Below are positions 6,209-13,560 of a stretch of DNA of 32,863 nt, one piece after another. Numbering within the stretch: the stretch's first letter is position 1; each line of letters opens with the position of its first letter. The position numbers and the translations under genes are program-made. The notes under the pieces are model-generated. The model did no database searches. It saw nothing but the letters and a program-made list of their open reading frames with translations, and was not told the origin of the DNA. The DNA comes from an uncultured Bacilli bacterium (GTDB lineage: Bacteria > Bacillota_I > Bacilli_A > RF39 > UBA660): positions 1 through 32,863 of the forward strand of contig CANQFG010000007.1 of NCBI GenBank assembly GCA_947598395.1, given 5' to 3'.

Positions 6209-8143
6209 ATGAAGTATAATTATATGCGTTATTTTGTTATTAATTATAGCTATTTAGTTCTGTTTGAATTATTATTCAAAATTTTTGTCATGCAAACCTA
6301 TGATATTGGCTTTTTATATATCTTTATCTTTTCTTTGCCGATATCATTATCATTATGCTTTTTAGCGCATATGACGAAGAAGAGAGGAATCAATCGCCTA
6401 ATCAGTATCATTATCAATATCATCATCTTTTTTATCTTTGGAGCAGAGACGATCTATTATAGTTTTTATAAGACGATATGTGGTTTGAGTGCTCTCATGT
6501 ATGGTGGTCAAGTAATGGAATTTTATTCGGCAATTATCAATCATTTATTCGCCAATATTTTCCTCATTGGAAGTTATGCTATCCTCTTGATCATAATGCT
6601 TGTTTTGAGTATCAAAAAGTTTAGCTATGAACGGACGACACTAAGGGATAATGGCCCGGTTATTTTGGCCTCTCTTGCCTTAATCATTTCTTCTTTTGAG
6701 ATTATAACGCCGCATGATGAGAGCGCCAAATCCTTATTCTATGAGATGAACGATATCATGCAGACGACCAACCGCTTTGGGGCCATGTCCGCAATCTTAA
6801 GCGATGCCTATAAGACTTTGACGGGCTTCGAAGAGAATGTCGAATTTACTAGTAAACCGGCTTTTACCAAAGATGATGAGACGGAATATAACATGACTAA
6901 TATCGATTTCGATGACTTAATCGCGAAGGAAGACGATAATACGATTAAATCGATGCATGCCTATTTTTCGTCGATTATGCCTACGGAGCAAAATGAATAT
7001 ACGGGTCTCTTTGCCGGTAAAAATGTCATCTTTATGGTTGCCGAAGGCTTTTATCCGATTGCCGTCGATGAGGAGTTGACGCCAACCCTTTATAAATTGG
7101 TTAATTCGAGCTTTATCTTTAAAAATTATTATCAACCGATCTATAATTGTTCGACTTCCGATGGGGAATTTATCAGTTCCTTATCCATCTTGCCGGGTGT
7201 CGCCACTTGTTCGATGAAGAAGACGAGCGATGTTTATCTTCCTTATTCCTTGGGCAATATCATGAAAAATTATGGGTATGATACGTATGCCTTTCATGGA
7301 TGGACTTATACTTATTATGGTCGCGATCAAACATTGCCGAATTTAGGCTATACTTATTATGGCTATGATCGATATAAAAAGGGCTATAAATATGCCTTAA
7401 AGAATATTCACGATTCATGGCCGACGAGCGATGTCGATGTCATGAATGCCAGCTATGATATCTATCATAATAGCAAGAACTTTATCGCCTATTATATGAC
7501 GATATCGGGACACTTAGAATATAATTTTACGGGTGGCAATGCGATGTCTTTGAAGAATAAGGCTGCCGTTTCGGGGTTAGATGCCAACAATAATATCAAG
7601 GCTTATATCGCCTCGCAAATCGAATTCGATAAATCGCTTGCCATCTTACTCGATAATTTAAAGCGCGATGGCATCTTAGATGATACGGTTATCGTCATTA
7701 CGGCCGATCATTATCCCTATGGCCTAAGCGAACAAGATATTGCCTCGTATGTCGATTGGTTAAAAAATCCTAATTTTGATCTATATAAGAATAATTTAAT
7801 CATCTATAATTCGCAAATCGAAGATCAAGAGGTCATGAAATATACGTCATCACTCGATATCTTGCCAACTATTCTAAATTTATTGGGTGTCAAATTTGAT
7901 TCGCGCTTGCTCATTGGTCGGGATATATTCTCCGATGCCGCGGATTTAGTTATCTTTAATAATAAATCGTGGATTACCGATAAGGGACGCTACGACTATT
8001 TGAAGAAGAAGTTTGAACCATTTAATGGCGAAGAGGTGAGCAAGGAATATATAAGTGATATCAATGAGATCGTCAAACAAAAATTTCAAATGAGTAAGTT
8101 ATTGATATCGAAGGATTATTATCGATTAGTATTGGGAGGTTAA
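6209..8143 (+). CDS. LTA synthase-like membrane sulfatase/phosphoglycerol transferase
   Basis: The 644-aa protein has the LtaS architecture: about five N-terminal membrane helices (residues 8-165), a linker, and an extracellular alkaline-phosphatase/sulfatase-fold domain from about residue 270. Expected metal and nucleophile positions are visible: E279 in IFMVAEGF, T316 in NCSTSDGEF, H436 in ISGHLEYN, and D501-H502 in ITADHYPYG. LtaS-family enzymes move glycerol-phosphate from phosphatidylglycerol to lipoteichoic acid or to glycans on the outer face. Whether this is the main LTA polymerase, a primase or a decorating enzyme cannot be told. The motif around T316 differs from the LtaS 'GKTSDSEF' but keeps Thr, Asp and Glu. 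It heads an operon with ftsY (2-bp gap). Confidence 0.88.
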   Translation: MKYNYMRYFVINYSYLVLFELLFKIFVMQTYDIGFLYIFIFSLPISLSLCFLAHMTKKRGINRLISIIINIIIFFIFGAETIYYSFYKTICGLSALMYGGQVMEFYSAIINHLFANIFLIGSYAILLIIMLVLSIKKFSYERTTLRDNGPVILASLALIISSFEIITPHDESAKSLFYEMNDIMQTTNRFGAMSAILSDAYKTLTGFEENVEFTSKPAFTKDDETEYNMTNIDFDDLIAKEDDNTIKSMHAYFSSIMPTEQNEYTGLFAGKNVIFMVAEGFYPIAVDEELTPTLYKLVNSSFIFKNYYQPIYNCSTSDGEFISSLSILPGVATCSMKKTSDVYLPYSLGNIMKNYGYDTYAFHGWTYTYYGRDQTLPNLGYTYYGYDRYKKGYKYALKNIHDSWPTSDVDVMNASYDIYHNSKNFIAYYMTISGHLEYNFTGGNAMSLKNKAAVSGLDANNNIKAYIASQIEFDKSLAILLDNLKRDGILDDTVIVITADHYPYGLSEQDIASYVDWLKNPNFDLYKNNLIIYNSQIEDQEVMKYTSSLDILPTILNLLGVKFDSRLLIGRDIFSDAADLVIFNNKSWITDKGRYDYLKKKFEPFNGEEVSKEYISDINEIVKQKFQMSKLLISKDYYRLVLGG

Positions 8144-8145
8144 TA

Positions 8146-9159
8146 ATGGGTTTACTTCAAAAATTTAAGGAAAAATTTCAGGCGAAGAAGGTCGAAATCG
8201 AAGAGACTAAAAAAACAAATTTGGAACCGGAAGCAGAGGAATTGCTTTTATATGATAAAGGTTTAGCTAAGACGCGAAGAGAGTTCGTCTCGGAATTGAG
8301 TCTTCTCGGCAAAAAGTTTCATCGCGTCAATGAAGAATATTATGATGAATTGGAAAGCCTACTTATCAAGGCCGACATCGGAGTCAATACGGTATTTAAG
8401 TTCATGGATCGCCTTCGGGACCGCGTAAGACATGAAAATATTGCGGAGACGAGTTATTTAAATGAAGTCATCGTCGATGAATTATTCACGATCTATGTCG
8501 AAGGGGAAAATTTAACCGATAAGATCAATTTGGCTTCTACGGGACCGACGGTTATCTTAATGGTCGGCGTCAATGGCGTGGGAAAGACGACGACGATTGG
8601 CAAGTTGGCCCATAAATATCGCGAAGAGGGCAAGAAGGTCATGTTAATTGCCGGCGATACTTTCCGGGCGGGAGCTGTTCCCCAATTGGAAGAGTGGGCT
8701 AAAAGAACGAATTCTTTATTTTATGGCAAGGAAAATACGGACCCCGCAGGAGTAATCTTCGATGGCCTAGTTAAAGCAAAAGCGGAAGATGTCGATATCG
8801 TCTTGATCGATACGGCCGGCCGCTTACAAAATAAAGTGAATTTGATGAATGAATTGGAAAAAATTAATAAAGTAATCGGGCGCCATATTCCCGATGCTCC
8901 GCACGAGACCCTCTTAGTTATCGATGCTTCGACGGGACAAAATGGCATAAGTCAAGCGGAGGCCTTTAAGGAGATTACCAATATTACGGGCATCGTTTTG
9001 ACTAAATTAGATGGCTCGGCTAAAGGGGGCATCGTCTTAGCTATCAAGGAAACTGTCGGCTTACCTGTCAAATTCATCGGCTTAGGCGAAGGGTTAACCG
9101 ATCTGCGCCCCTTTGATATTGAAGAATATATCTACGGATTATTTAAGGATATGATTTAA
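8146..9159 (+). CDS. ftsY: Signal recognition particle receptor FtsY
   Basis: FtsY is the membrane-associated SRP GTPase that receives ribosome-nascent-chain-Ffh complexes. The 337-aa product has a short charged N-terminal A region (about 35 residues, EEAEELLL type), the helical N domain, and the NG GTPase domain: P-loop GVNGVGKTTT (about 141-150), AGDTFRAGAVPQLEEW, DTAGRL and TKLDGSAKGG. The length is typical for low-GC Gram-positives. ATG at 8146 follows GGGAGG inside the end of the previous gene, and ylxM begins one base after its stop, so it is translationally linked on both sides. Confidence 0.97.
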   Translation: MGLLQKFKEKFQAKKVEIEETKKTNLEPEAEELLLYDKGLAKTRREFVSELSLLGKKFHRVNEEYYDELESLLIKADIGVNTVFKFMDRLRDRVRHENIAETSYLNEVIVDELFTIYVEGENLTDKINLASTGPTVILMVGVNGVGKTTTIGKLAHKYREEGKKVMLIAGDTFRAGAVPQLEEWAKRTNSLFYGKENTDPAGVIFDGLVKAKAEDVDIVLIDTAGRLQNKVNLMNELEKINKVIGRHIPDAPHETLLVIDASTGQNGISQAEAFKEITNITGIVLTKLDGSAKGGIVLAIKETVGLPVKFIGLGEGLTDLRPFDIEEYIYGLFKDMI

Positions 9160-9160
9160 G

Positions 9161-9445
9161 ATGGTCGAACAACAAGTCTATTTATGCAATTTATATGATT
9201 ATTATCATGCGCTTTTTACCGAACGCCAACGCCAATATTTCGAAGATTATTATTTCGAAAATTTGACGATGGAAGAGATTGCCCTTAATAATCATGTCAG
9301 CAAGAATGCCGTCAGCAAAGCCCTTTTGGAAATTAAAAATCGCCTCGAGGAATTGGAAAGCCTTTTAGGCCTCTATCAAAATAAACAACATATCATGAAG
9401 ATATTAGATGAAGATACTCTAAATAAGATTATCGATTATATATAA
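9161..9445 (+). CDS. ylxM: YlxM family helix-turn-helix protein
   Basis: The 94-aa protein has a sigma-70 region-4-like HTH: FTERQRQYFEDYYFENLTM followed by EEIALNNHVSKNAVSKALL. This is the YlxM/UPF0122 signature. In many Firmicutes ylxM lies between ftsY and ffh and is thought to modulate the SRP pathway; the molecular role is not well settled. Here it directly follows ftsY, but the next gene is not ffh. The ATG at 9161 is one base after the ftsY stop. Confidence 0.9.
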   Translation: MVEQQVYLCNLYDYYHALFTERQRQYFEDYYFENLTMEEIALNNHVSKNAVSKALLEIKNRLEELESLLGLYQNKQHIMKILDEDTLNKIIDYI

Positions 9446-9471
9446 AAAAATAGCATATAATTATAAATTAA

Positions 9472-9480
9472 TGCTATAAT
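9472..9480 (+). promoter_or_regulatory. Extended -10 promoter of the cysteine-rich membrane protein gene
   Basis: TGCTATAAT (9472-9480) is an extended -10 without a good -35. It overlaps the right arm of the inverted repeat TAGCAT (9451-9456)...ATGCTA (9471-9476). The repeat could be a regulator site, or a terminator for minus-strand transcripts given the A run before it. Confidence 0.5.
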
Positions 9481-9500
9481 AAAGAAAATTAGGTGATGTT

Positions 9501-9974
9501 ATGAAAGCAAAACGAATTGTCACGTTCCTTATATTAGGTTGGCTCCTCTTGTGTCCTTTCAATGTTTGGGCCAAATCTTGTTCGGATTATAATGCCAATA
9601 ATTGTCCTCATGCCTGTAAAGTTGAGAATGGGGCGTGTGTGGAGACTTATGTCGGCGATACTTTCTGTGAAGATGAAAATATCCTCAAGGCCGTTCGCAT
9701 CTTTGGCTATCTTGTATTCCTCATGCGGATCTTTGTTCCGATAATTATCATCCTCGTCGGAACGATCGATTTTGTCAAAATTGTCATGGCGGGAACGGAA
9801 GATTCCTTTAAGAAACAGGGCATGAATTTATTATTTCGCTTTTTAATTGGCGTCTTCATCTTCTTTATTCCGACCCTCATCGATGCCGTAATGCAAGGTT
9901 TATATACTTCCGAGGCCATCAGCAGTGAATATAAAGCTTGTGAACGTTGTCTATTCAAACCCTTTGATTGTTAA
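9501..9974 (+). CDS. Cysteine-rich two-helix membrane protein, T4SS-pilin/TrbC-like
   Basis: The 157-aa protein has a signal peptide (cleavage likely after NVWA, about residue 24), a small cysteine-rich segment (SCSDYNANNCPHACKVENGAC...FC), two membrane helices (about 62-88 and 100-126) joined by a short charged loop (AGTEDSFKKQG), and a tail with CERCLFKPFDC. By topology both cysteine-rich parts would be outside, so disulfides are plausible. The helix-loop-helix pattern resembles small VirB2/TrbC-like or 'T4SS pilin' proteins of Gram-positives; homology is a guess from shape. It has its own promoter and terminator and no conjugation genes next to it. Confidence 0.5.
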   Translation: MKAKRIVTFLILGWLLLCPFNVWAKSCSDYNANNCPHACKVENGACVETYVGDTFCEDENILKAVRIFGYLVFLMRIFVPIIIILVGTIDFVKIVMAGTEDSFKKQGMNLLFRFLIGVFIFFIPTLIDAVMQGLYTSEAISSEYKACERCLFKPFDC

Positions 9975-10004
9975 AAAAAATATGTGTAAGGCATATTTTT
10001 TTTG
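9973..10004. terminator. Strong terminator, likely bidirectional
   Basis: A run of A plus TATG (9973-9984) pairs over 12 bp with CATATTTTTTTT (9992-10003) around the loop TGTAAGG. It overlaps the stop codon of the preceding gene and carries A and T tracts on both sides. Confidence 0.88.
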
Positions 10005-10030
10005 CATTTTTATAGGTCATTTGTTAAAAT
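10002..10030 (+). promoter_or_regulatory. Promoter of the 409-aa unknown gene
   Basis: TTGCAT (10002-10007), 17 bp, then TAAAAT (10025-10030). It sits just after a strong terminator and 23 bp before the chosen ATG. The -35 is only half consensus. Confidence 0.5.
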
Positions 10031-10053
10031 AAAACTTGTTTTGGGGGAATAGT

Positions 10054-11283
10054 ATGGAAAATTATATCAAATATTTAAAAGAACGTATTGCCTTTTATGA
10101 GCAATCTAGTGCTTTAGTCATCAAGGCCATCGAAAAATCGAATAAGAGTATGGCCAAAATGGGTACACTATACAATAAAGTGCAAAATATCATTAACCTT
10201 TATCAACAACTATTAAAATATGCTGAACAACCGGTCGAGTATTTTATTAAAGCACTTAAACTATATGGTCCGTTTAAAGAAATCTTCTATTGTTTAGAGG
10301 GAAGTACTTTTACGGCTTATGATAAACTGGGCATCGTTGAACATTTTGTCAGTATCAATATTGCTGTCTTGCAAGATTGTCTTGCCGTTCAAGAATTCAA
10401 AAATAATCAAATTATCAATTTGGAAAAATTGAGTGATTATGATTTTAAGAGCGTAACGGAAGAAGAACTTCGGGCCATGCTAGAGTCGGGTGAATTGGTA
10501 GCAATTACCCAAAAGGAAGAAGCCACCTTGAGTGATCGCGAACGTCATATTTTGATGGAATTGCGCCAATTCCACGAAAAATTTCCCGTTACAATCGATG
10601 AACAATGGGAATTATTCAATCGCTTTAAAGTTCATTATATCGATAAGAATGATACTTTTGATTTAGATGATATTGCCGAAATTGCCTTTTTAGAACAAGT
10701 TGAAATTCCCGAACAAGATGTTGAAGATATTCATAAATATCTTTCTAAGGAATACTATCGTCGGCAATCGCGCATGTTAAAAACGAGTCAAAAGAGCGTT
10801 AAAAACGACAATCCTTTGGCCGAAAATCCGCATGTTGTTGCTAATAATCGCCGATCTTATAAAGAAATTATTCACGAAATAAAGAGCTTTTACGATAATG
10901 GCAACTTTGTTCGTCCTTTAACGCAAAGTGAATTATATTATCTTCTTTCTTTGATGTTGGATGTATCATTTCCGCAAGAGACGATTATTAAAACGATTGA
11001 AATGTGGTATAACGAACAAGAACGGAGCAATATTTTTACCGAATATCTTTTAAACTATGACCGTTATGCCTATTATGCACCACGTCAACATTATGAAACG
11101 GATTTAAGTTTCTTAGATGAATTATTTGGCAGTATCTTTATCACTACCGATGATGATTATGAGGCCACTAAGCAATATATGTTAGAAGAATGTACGCGCA
11201 TGGATACTCTTATCAATAGCAAATATTGTTATGATTATGAAATTGCTCAAGCCTATAAACTTTTAAATAAAAAAGGAAACTAA
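10054..11283 (+). CDS. Unrecognised soluble helical protein, 409 aa
   Basis: I do not recognise this family. The protein lacks a signal peptide or membrane helix. It looks largely alpha-helical, with an N-terminal part (about 1-130) rich in Leu, Lys and Glu that could form coiled coil, an acidic middle segment (SVTEEELRAMLESGELV...LSDRERHILME), a lysine-rich linker around residue 245 (KTSQKSVKNDNP) and a C-terminal Tyr-rich helical part (YLLNYDRYAYYAPRQHYETD). The start at 10054 is taken because GGGGGA lies just before it; the track's extra six residues (MFWGNS) include that ribosome site. It stands alone between a promoter and a strong bidirectional terminator. A cytoplasmic role is all that can be inferred. 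Confidence 0.8.
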   Translation: MENYIKYLKERIAFYEQSSALVIKAIEKSNKSMAKMGTLYNKVQNIINLYQQLLKYAEQPVEYFIKALKLYGPFKEIFYCLEGSTFTAYDKLGIVEHFVSINIAVLQDCLAVQEFKNNQIINLEKLSDYDFKSVTEEELRAMLESGELVAITQKEEATLSDRERHILMELRQFHEKFPVTIDEQWELFNRFKVHYIDKNDTFDLDDIAEIAFLEQVEIPEQDVEDIHKYLSKEYYRRQSRMLKTSQKSVKNDNPLAENPHVVANNRRSYKEIIHEIKSFYDNGNFVRPLTQSELYYLLSLMLDVSFPQETIIKTIEMWYNEQERSNIFTEYLLNYDRYAYYAPRQHYETDLSFLDELFGSIFITTDDDYEATKQYMLEECTRMDTLINSKYCYDYEIAQAYKLLNKKGN

Positions 11284-11304
11284 AGCGAACTAGTTTCCTT
11301 TTTT
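11269..11304. terminator. Bidirectional terminator between convergent genes
   Basis: A 14-bp stem, AAAAAAGGAAACTA (11269-11282) with TAGTTTCCTTTTTT (11291-11304), closes an 8-nt loop. It contains the stop codons of both converging genes, TAA at 11281 on plus and TAG at 11290-11292 on minus. Confidence 0.93.
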
Positions 11305-11532
11305 GACTTTAAGTAATATCTTGCATTTTTGTCTATATAGATAATGCATATAGTAGGCATTGATGAACGAGGCGATAACGCCTATTAGCAAAGTGATATG
11401 TCTAATATCATAGAATAGTATACTGGATACGATAAAGGGAACAATTCCCACTATAAAACCGATAAAGAAATATTTTGTCGTCTCTCTATTTAGGTTTTCA
11501 TGAATCAGTTGTCGTTCTTTGTTGTCCTTCAT
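11290..11532 (-). CDS. Small two-helix membrane protein
   Basis: The 80-aa product starting MKDNKERQL has a charged N-terminus, two membrane helices (about residues 20-40, YFFIGFIVGIVPFIVSSILF, and 46-66) and a basic tail KILLKVKKGN. It belongs to no family I can name. The track ORF begins at 11607, but the predicted promoter (-10 at 11552-11557) lies downstream of that start, and AGAGGT sits just before the ATG at 11532, so the shorter form is chosen. It converges with the preceding unknown gene and shares a terminator with it. Confidence 0.68.
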   Translation of the reverse strand: MKDNKERQLIHENLNRETTKYFFIGFIVGIVPFIVSSILFYDIRHITLLIGVIASFINAYYMHYLYRQKCKILLKVKKGN

Positions 11533-11551
11533 TATGCTTACCTCTACTATA

Positions 11552-11580
11552 AGTATAGCATAGGTGATAGATTTTACCAA
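11552..11580 (-). promoter_or_regulatory. Promoter of the small membrane protein gene
   Basis: Read on the minus strand: TTGGTA (11580-11575), 17 bp, TATACT (11557-11552). The start of transcription would be near 11545, which fixes the gene start at 11532. Confidence 0.65.
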
Positions 11581-11724
11581 TAAAAAATTTTTGTAAGTAG
11601 TTTTCATTTTCGTTTTAAATGCTTACAATTTTTACTCATAAAATTGTCGCAAAAATTACTCCAAAATTACTCCGAAGTATACGAAATGAGAGTAAAAAAT
11701 GTCAAAAAACGTAAAATTTACCAT

Positions 11725-11752
11725 GAAAAAAGCCCTTTTTTTAAGGACTTTT
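11725..11752 (-). terminator. Terminator of tRNA-Ala transcript
   Basis: On the minus strand AAGTCCTT and AAGGGCTT form an 8-bp stem (one G-T pair) followed by TTTTTC. It lies 11 bases past the tRNA 3' end. Confidence 0.8.
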
Positions 11753-11762
11753 GTTGATTTAT

Positions 11763-11839
11763 TGGTGGAGAATGAGGGATTCGAACCCTTGACCCTCACG
11801 GTGCAAACGTGATGCTCTAGCCAGCTGAGCTAATTCCCC
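11763..11839 (-). tRNA. tRNA-Ala (UGC)
   Basis: The minus strand folds as a cloverleaf: acceptor GGGGAAT/ATTCTCC containing the alanine identity pair G3-U70, D arm GCTCAGCTGGCTAGAGC, anticodon stem TCACG/CGTGA with loop TTTGCAC (anticodon TGC), and T arm with loop TTCGAAT. The 3' CCA is encoded (TGG at 11763-11765 on plus). Confidence 0.97.
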
Positions 11840-11854
11840 ATCAGCAATAAATAC

Positions 11855-11883
11855 ATTCTAGCATAGATATTTTTAAATTTCAA
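11855..11883 (-). promoter_or_regulatory. Promoter of tRNA-Ala
   Basis: On the minus strand: TTGAAA (11883-11878), 17 bp ending in TGC, TAGAAT (11860-11855). The start would lie about 10 bases before the mature tRNA 5' end. The -35 overlaps the 3' end of yolD. Confidence 0.65.
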
Positions 11884-12199
11884 TACTTTTTTTCGAAATA
11901 TTCACAATATCGAAAAAATATATCTTGGCCCCAGAGGAAAAGGTAATCATCTTTGTGGCGGCATCGACTTTTAAAATTGTCCCTTGAATTTCATGAAGGT
12001 GATAGTTGTTATAATAAGTGATGGCAATTAAACTTTGTTCGTGGAAACTTTCCATAATCATCTTCTCTAAGTTCCATAACTGTTCATCACTTAAAATGGG
12101 CTTGGCCATGCGACTCTTTTGCTCATCGATTTCCCTTTTGACATCGTGCCCATCGATGACGGCGGCAAATGGCGCCCATTTGATCTCTTCTCTATGCAT
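11873..12199 (-). CDS. YolD-like protein, partner of Y-family polymerase
   Basis: The 108-aa product matches the YolD-like family: KWAPFAAVIDGHD near the N-terminus, KPILSDEQLWNLEKMI, ITYYNNYHLHEIQGTILKVD and a final FFDIVNIS. These proteins usually sit beside UvrX/YqjW-type polymerases and are presumed to regulate them; the mechanism is not established. I choose the ATG at 12199 rather than 12211 because GGAGG lies five bases before it. The start overlaps the 3' end of the polymerase gene by 8 bp (ATGCATAG), so the two are translationally coupled. Confidence 0.88.
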   Translation of the reverse strand: MHREEIKWAPFAAVIDGHDVKREIDEQKSRMAKPILSDEQLWNLEKMIMESFHEQSLIAITYYNNYHLHEIQGTILKVDAATKMITFSSGAKIYFFDIVNISKKSIEI

Positions 12200-13445
12200 G
12201 GTGGCCTCCAATCTTGTTATTGCGTTCCCTTATTGTCGAATCTTCGAGCAAACTCGAGGCCTTTAATATAATATTGGGTCCAAAGCGTTCCTTTATTTCA
12301 TCGATTGCTAAATTAAAATTATGCTTTTCTTGGGTTTGGGCAAAATCTTCAAAGATATTGAGCTGTAAGTTTTCATTATTTTGAATATGTCCCAAACTGA
12401 TACTTACTTGGCGAATGGGCAAATTATCATAATATTTGTTAAAGATAGTCATACAGGTGCGATAGATGATGTCTTCATCGTCGGTGAGGGCATCCAATTT
12501 GACGGAATGATGAAATCCGCCTCCGATATTTTTCGAATATCCAATGCCAAAGGAAACTAATCCCGTTAAAACGCGATGCTTGCGGAGTCTTTGCGTCAAC
12601 AATTCGATCATCTCCAATATAATGAGATGAATATTGTAATCATAATAATCTTTAAAGAGAACTTGCGAATGGGAAAAACTCTTCTCTTGAACGACATGCT
12701 TGTTGATATCTTGAATTTTGGCATTGTCGATGCCATTGGCATGTTCCCATAACTCTTCGCCGATAATTCCAAATTTAGCTTTTAATTTTATCCGATCGTA
12801 ACAGGCAATATCGCCAATTTTATATAGGCCGATGGCATTGAGCTTCTTTTCCATCTGCTTGCCAATGCCCCACATCTTCGATAGCGGCGTAATGGGCCAT
12901 AATTTGGTCTTGATATCTTCCATCGTCCATTCGGCAATAAAATTTTCGTTATGTTTGGCTTCGATATCCATGCTGATTTTGGCTAGCAACATATTGGGCC
13001 CAATTCCCGCCGTAGCCGTTAGACCCGTCTGTTCGCGAACTTTGGCCAAGATATCTAAGGCTAAGTGATAGGCATCCGTTTGATAAAATTTTAAGTAATT
13101 CGTCACATCTAAGAAAGCCTCATCGATCGAATAGACGTGGATATCTTCGCTGGCGATAAAATCCATATATATCTTCATGACTTCTATGCTCTTTTGTTGA
13201 TAGAGCCGCATGCGAGGTGGAACTTTGATGATATCTAAATCTTTGGGCAGTTCATAGACGCGCGTTCGTCCCTTGACGCCAAAGCGCTTTAAGTAGGGCG
13301 TAACTGCCAAGGTTATGGCGCCGTTGCGTTCGGGATCGCAGACGACTAGTGGTGTCGAAAAGGGATCTAAATTGCGCGCCACACATTCGACAGAAGCGAA
13401 GAAACTCTTTAAATCGATACATAAGATCTCGCGTTTTTCAGCCAT
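12192..13445 (-). CDS. Y-family DNA polymerase (UvrX/YqjW/UmuC-like), SOS-regulated
   Basis: This is a translesion polymerase of about 417 aa. Catalytic carboxylates are visible: D11 in ILCIDLKSFFASVE and D108-E109 in YSIDEAFLD. Family segments RFGVKGRTRVYE, ATAGIGPNMLLAKIS and the helix-hairpin-helix region MWGIGKQMEKKLNAIG are present, with a little-finger domain to the end. The neighbouring yolD gene and the motif style point to the UvrX/YqjW branch rather than classical DinB. The track start is a GTG at 13454; the ATG three codons on, at 13445, has AGGTGG at correct spacing and is preferred. The promoter contains a LexA-like box, so DNA-damage induction is likely. Confidence 0.92.
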   Translation of the reverse strand: MAEKREILCIDLKSFFASVECVARNLDPFSTPLVVCDPERNGAITLAVTPYLKRFGVKGRTRVYELPKDLDIIKVPPRMRLYQQKSIEVMKIYMDFIASEDIHVYSIDEAFLDVTNYLKFYQTDAYHLALDILAKVREQTGLTATAGIGPNMLLAKISMDIEAKHNENFIAEWTMEDIKTKLWPITPLSKMWGIGKQMEKKLNAIGLYKIGDIACYDRIKLKAKFGIIGEELWEHANGIDNAKIQDINKHVVQEKSFSHSQVLFKDYYDYNIHLIILEMIELLTQRLRKHRVLTGLVSFGIGYSKNIGGGFHHSVKLDALTDDEDIIYRTCMTIFNKYYDNLPIRQVSISLGHIQNNENLQLNIFEDFAQTQEKHNFNLAIDEIKERFGPNIILKASSLLEDSTIRERNNKIGGHHA

Positions 13446-13462
13446 AATTACCACCTAAAATC

Positions 13463-13491
13463 AATATAGTACATTTGTTCGTATAAGTCAA
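13463..13491 (-). promoter_or_regulatory. Promoter of the polymerase-yolD operon
   Basis: On the minus strand: TTGACT (13491-13486), 17 bp, TATATT (13468-13463). The spacer is occupied by a LexA-like box. Confidence 0.8.
13468..13481 (-). promoter_or_regulatory. LexA (SOS) operator
   Basis: On the minus strand the sequence CGAACAAATGTACT matches 12 of 14 positions of the Bacillus-type SOS box CGAACRNRYGTTYC. It sits between -35 and -10 of the translesion polymerase promoter, where binding would block RNA polymerase. Confidence 0.75.
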
Positions 13492-13530
13492 TAAAAAATT
13501 AACGCATATGTTGTCTATTATTTGACTTTT

Positions 13531-13560
13531 TTACACAATATTATTAAAATATGCTATAAT
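13531..13560 (+). promoter_or_regulatory. Promoter of the surface-glycan cluster
   Basis: An extended -10, TGCTATAAT (13552-13560), is preceded at 18 bp by TTACAC (13531-13536). It lies about 320 bp before the first gene of the cluster and 60 bp from the divergent SOS promoter. A TTGACT at 13522 is too far away (27 bp) to act as its -35. Confidence 0.62.

Noticed and set aside
12018-12266. 82-aa plus-strand ORF opposite yolD and the polymerase gene
   Set aside because: It is a shadow of two well-supported minus-strand genes.
13522-13560. TTGACT at 13522 paired with TATAAT at 13555 as one promoter
   Set aside because: The 27-bp spacing is too long for sigma-A recognition; the extended -10 with TTACAC at 18 bp is the better reading.
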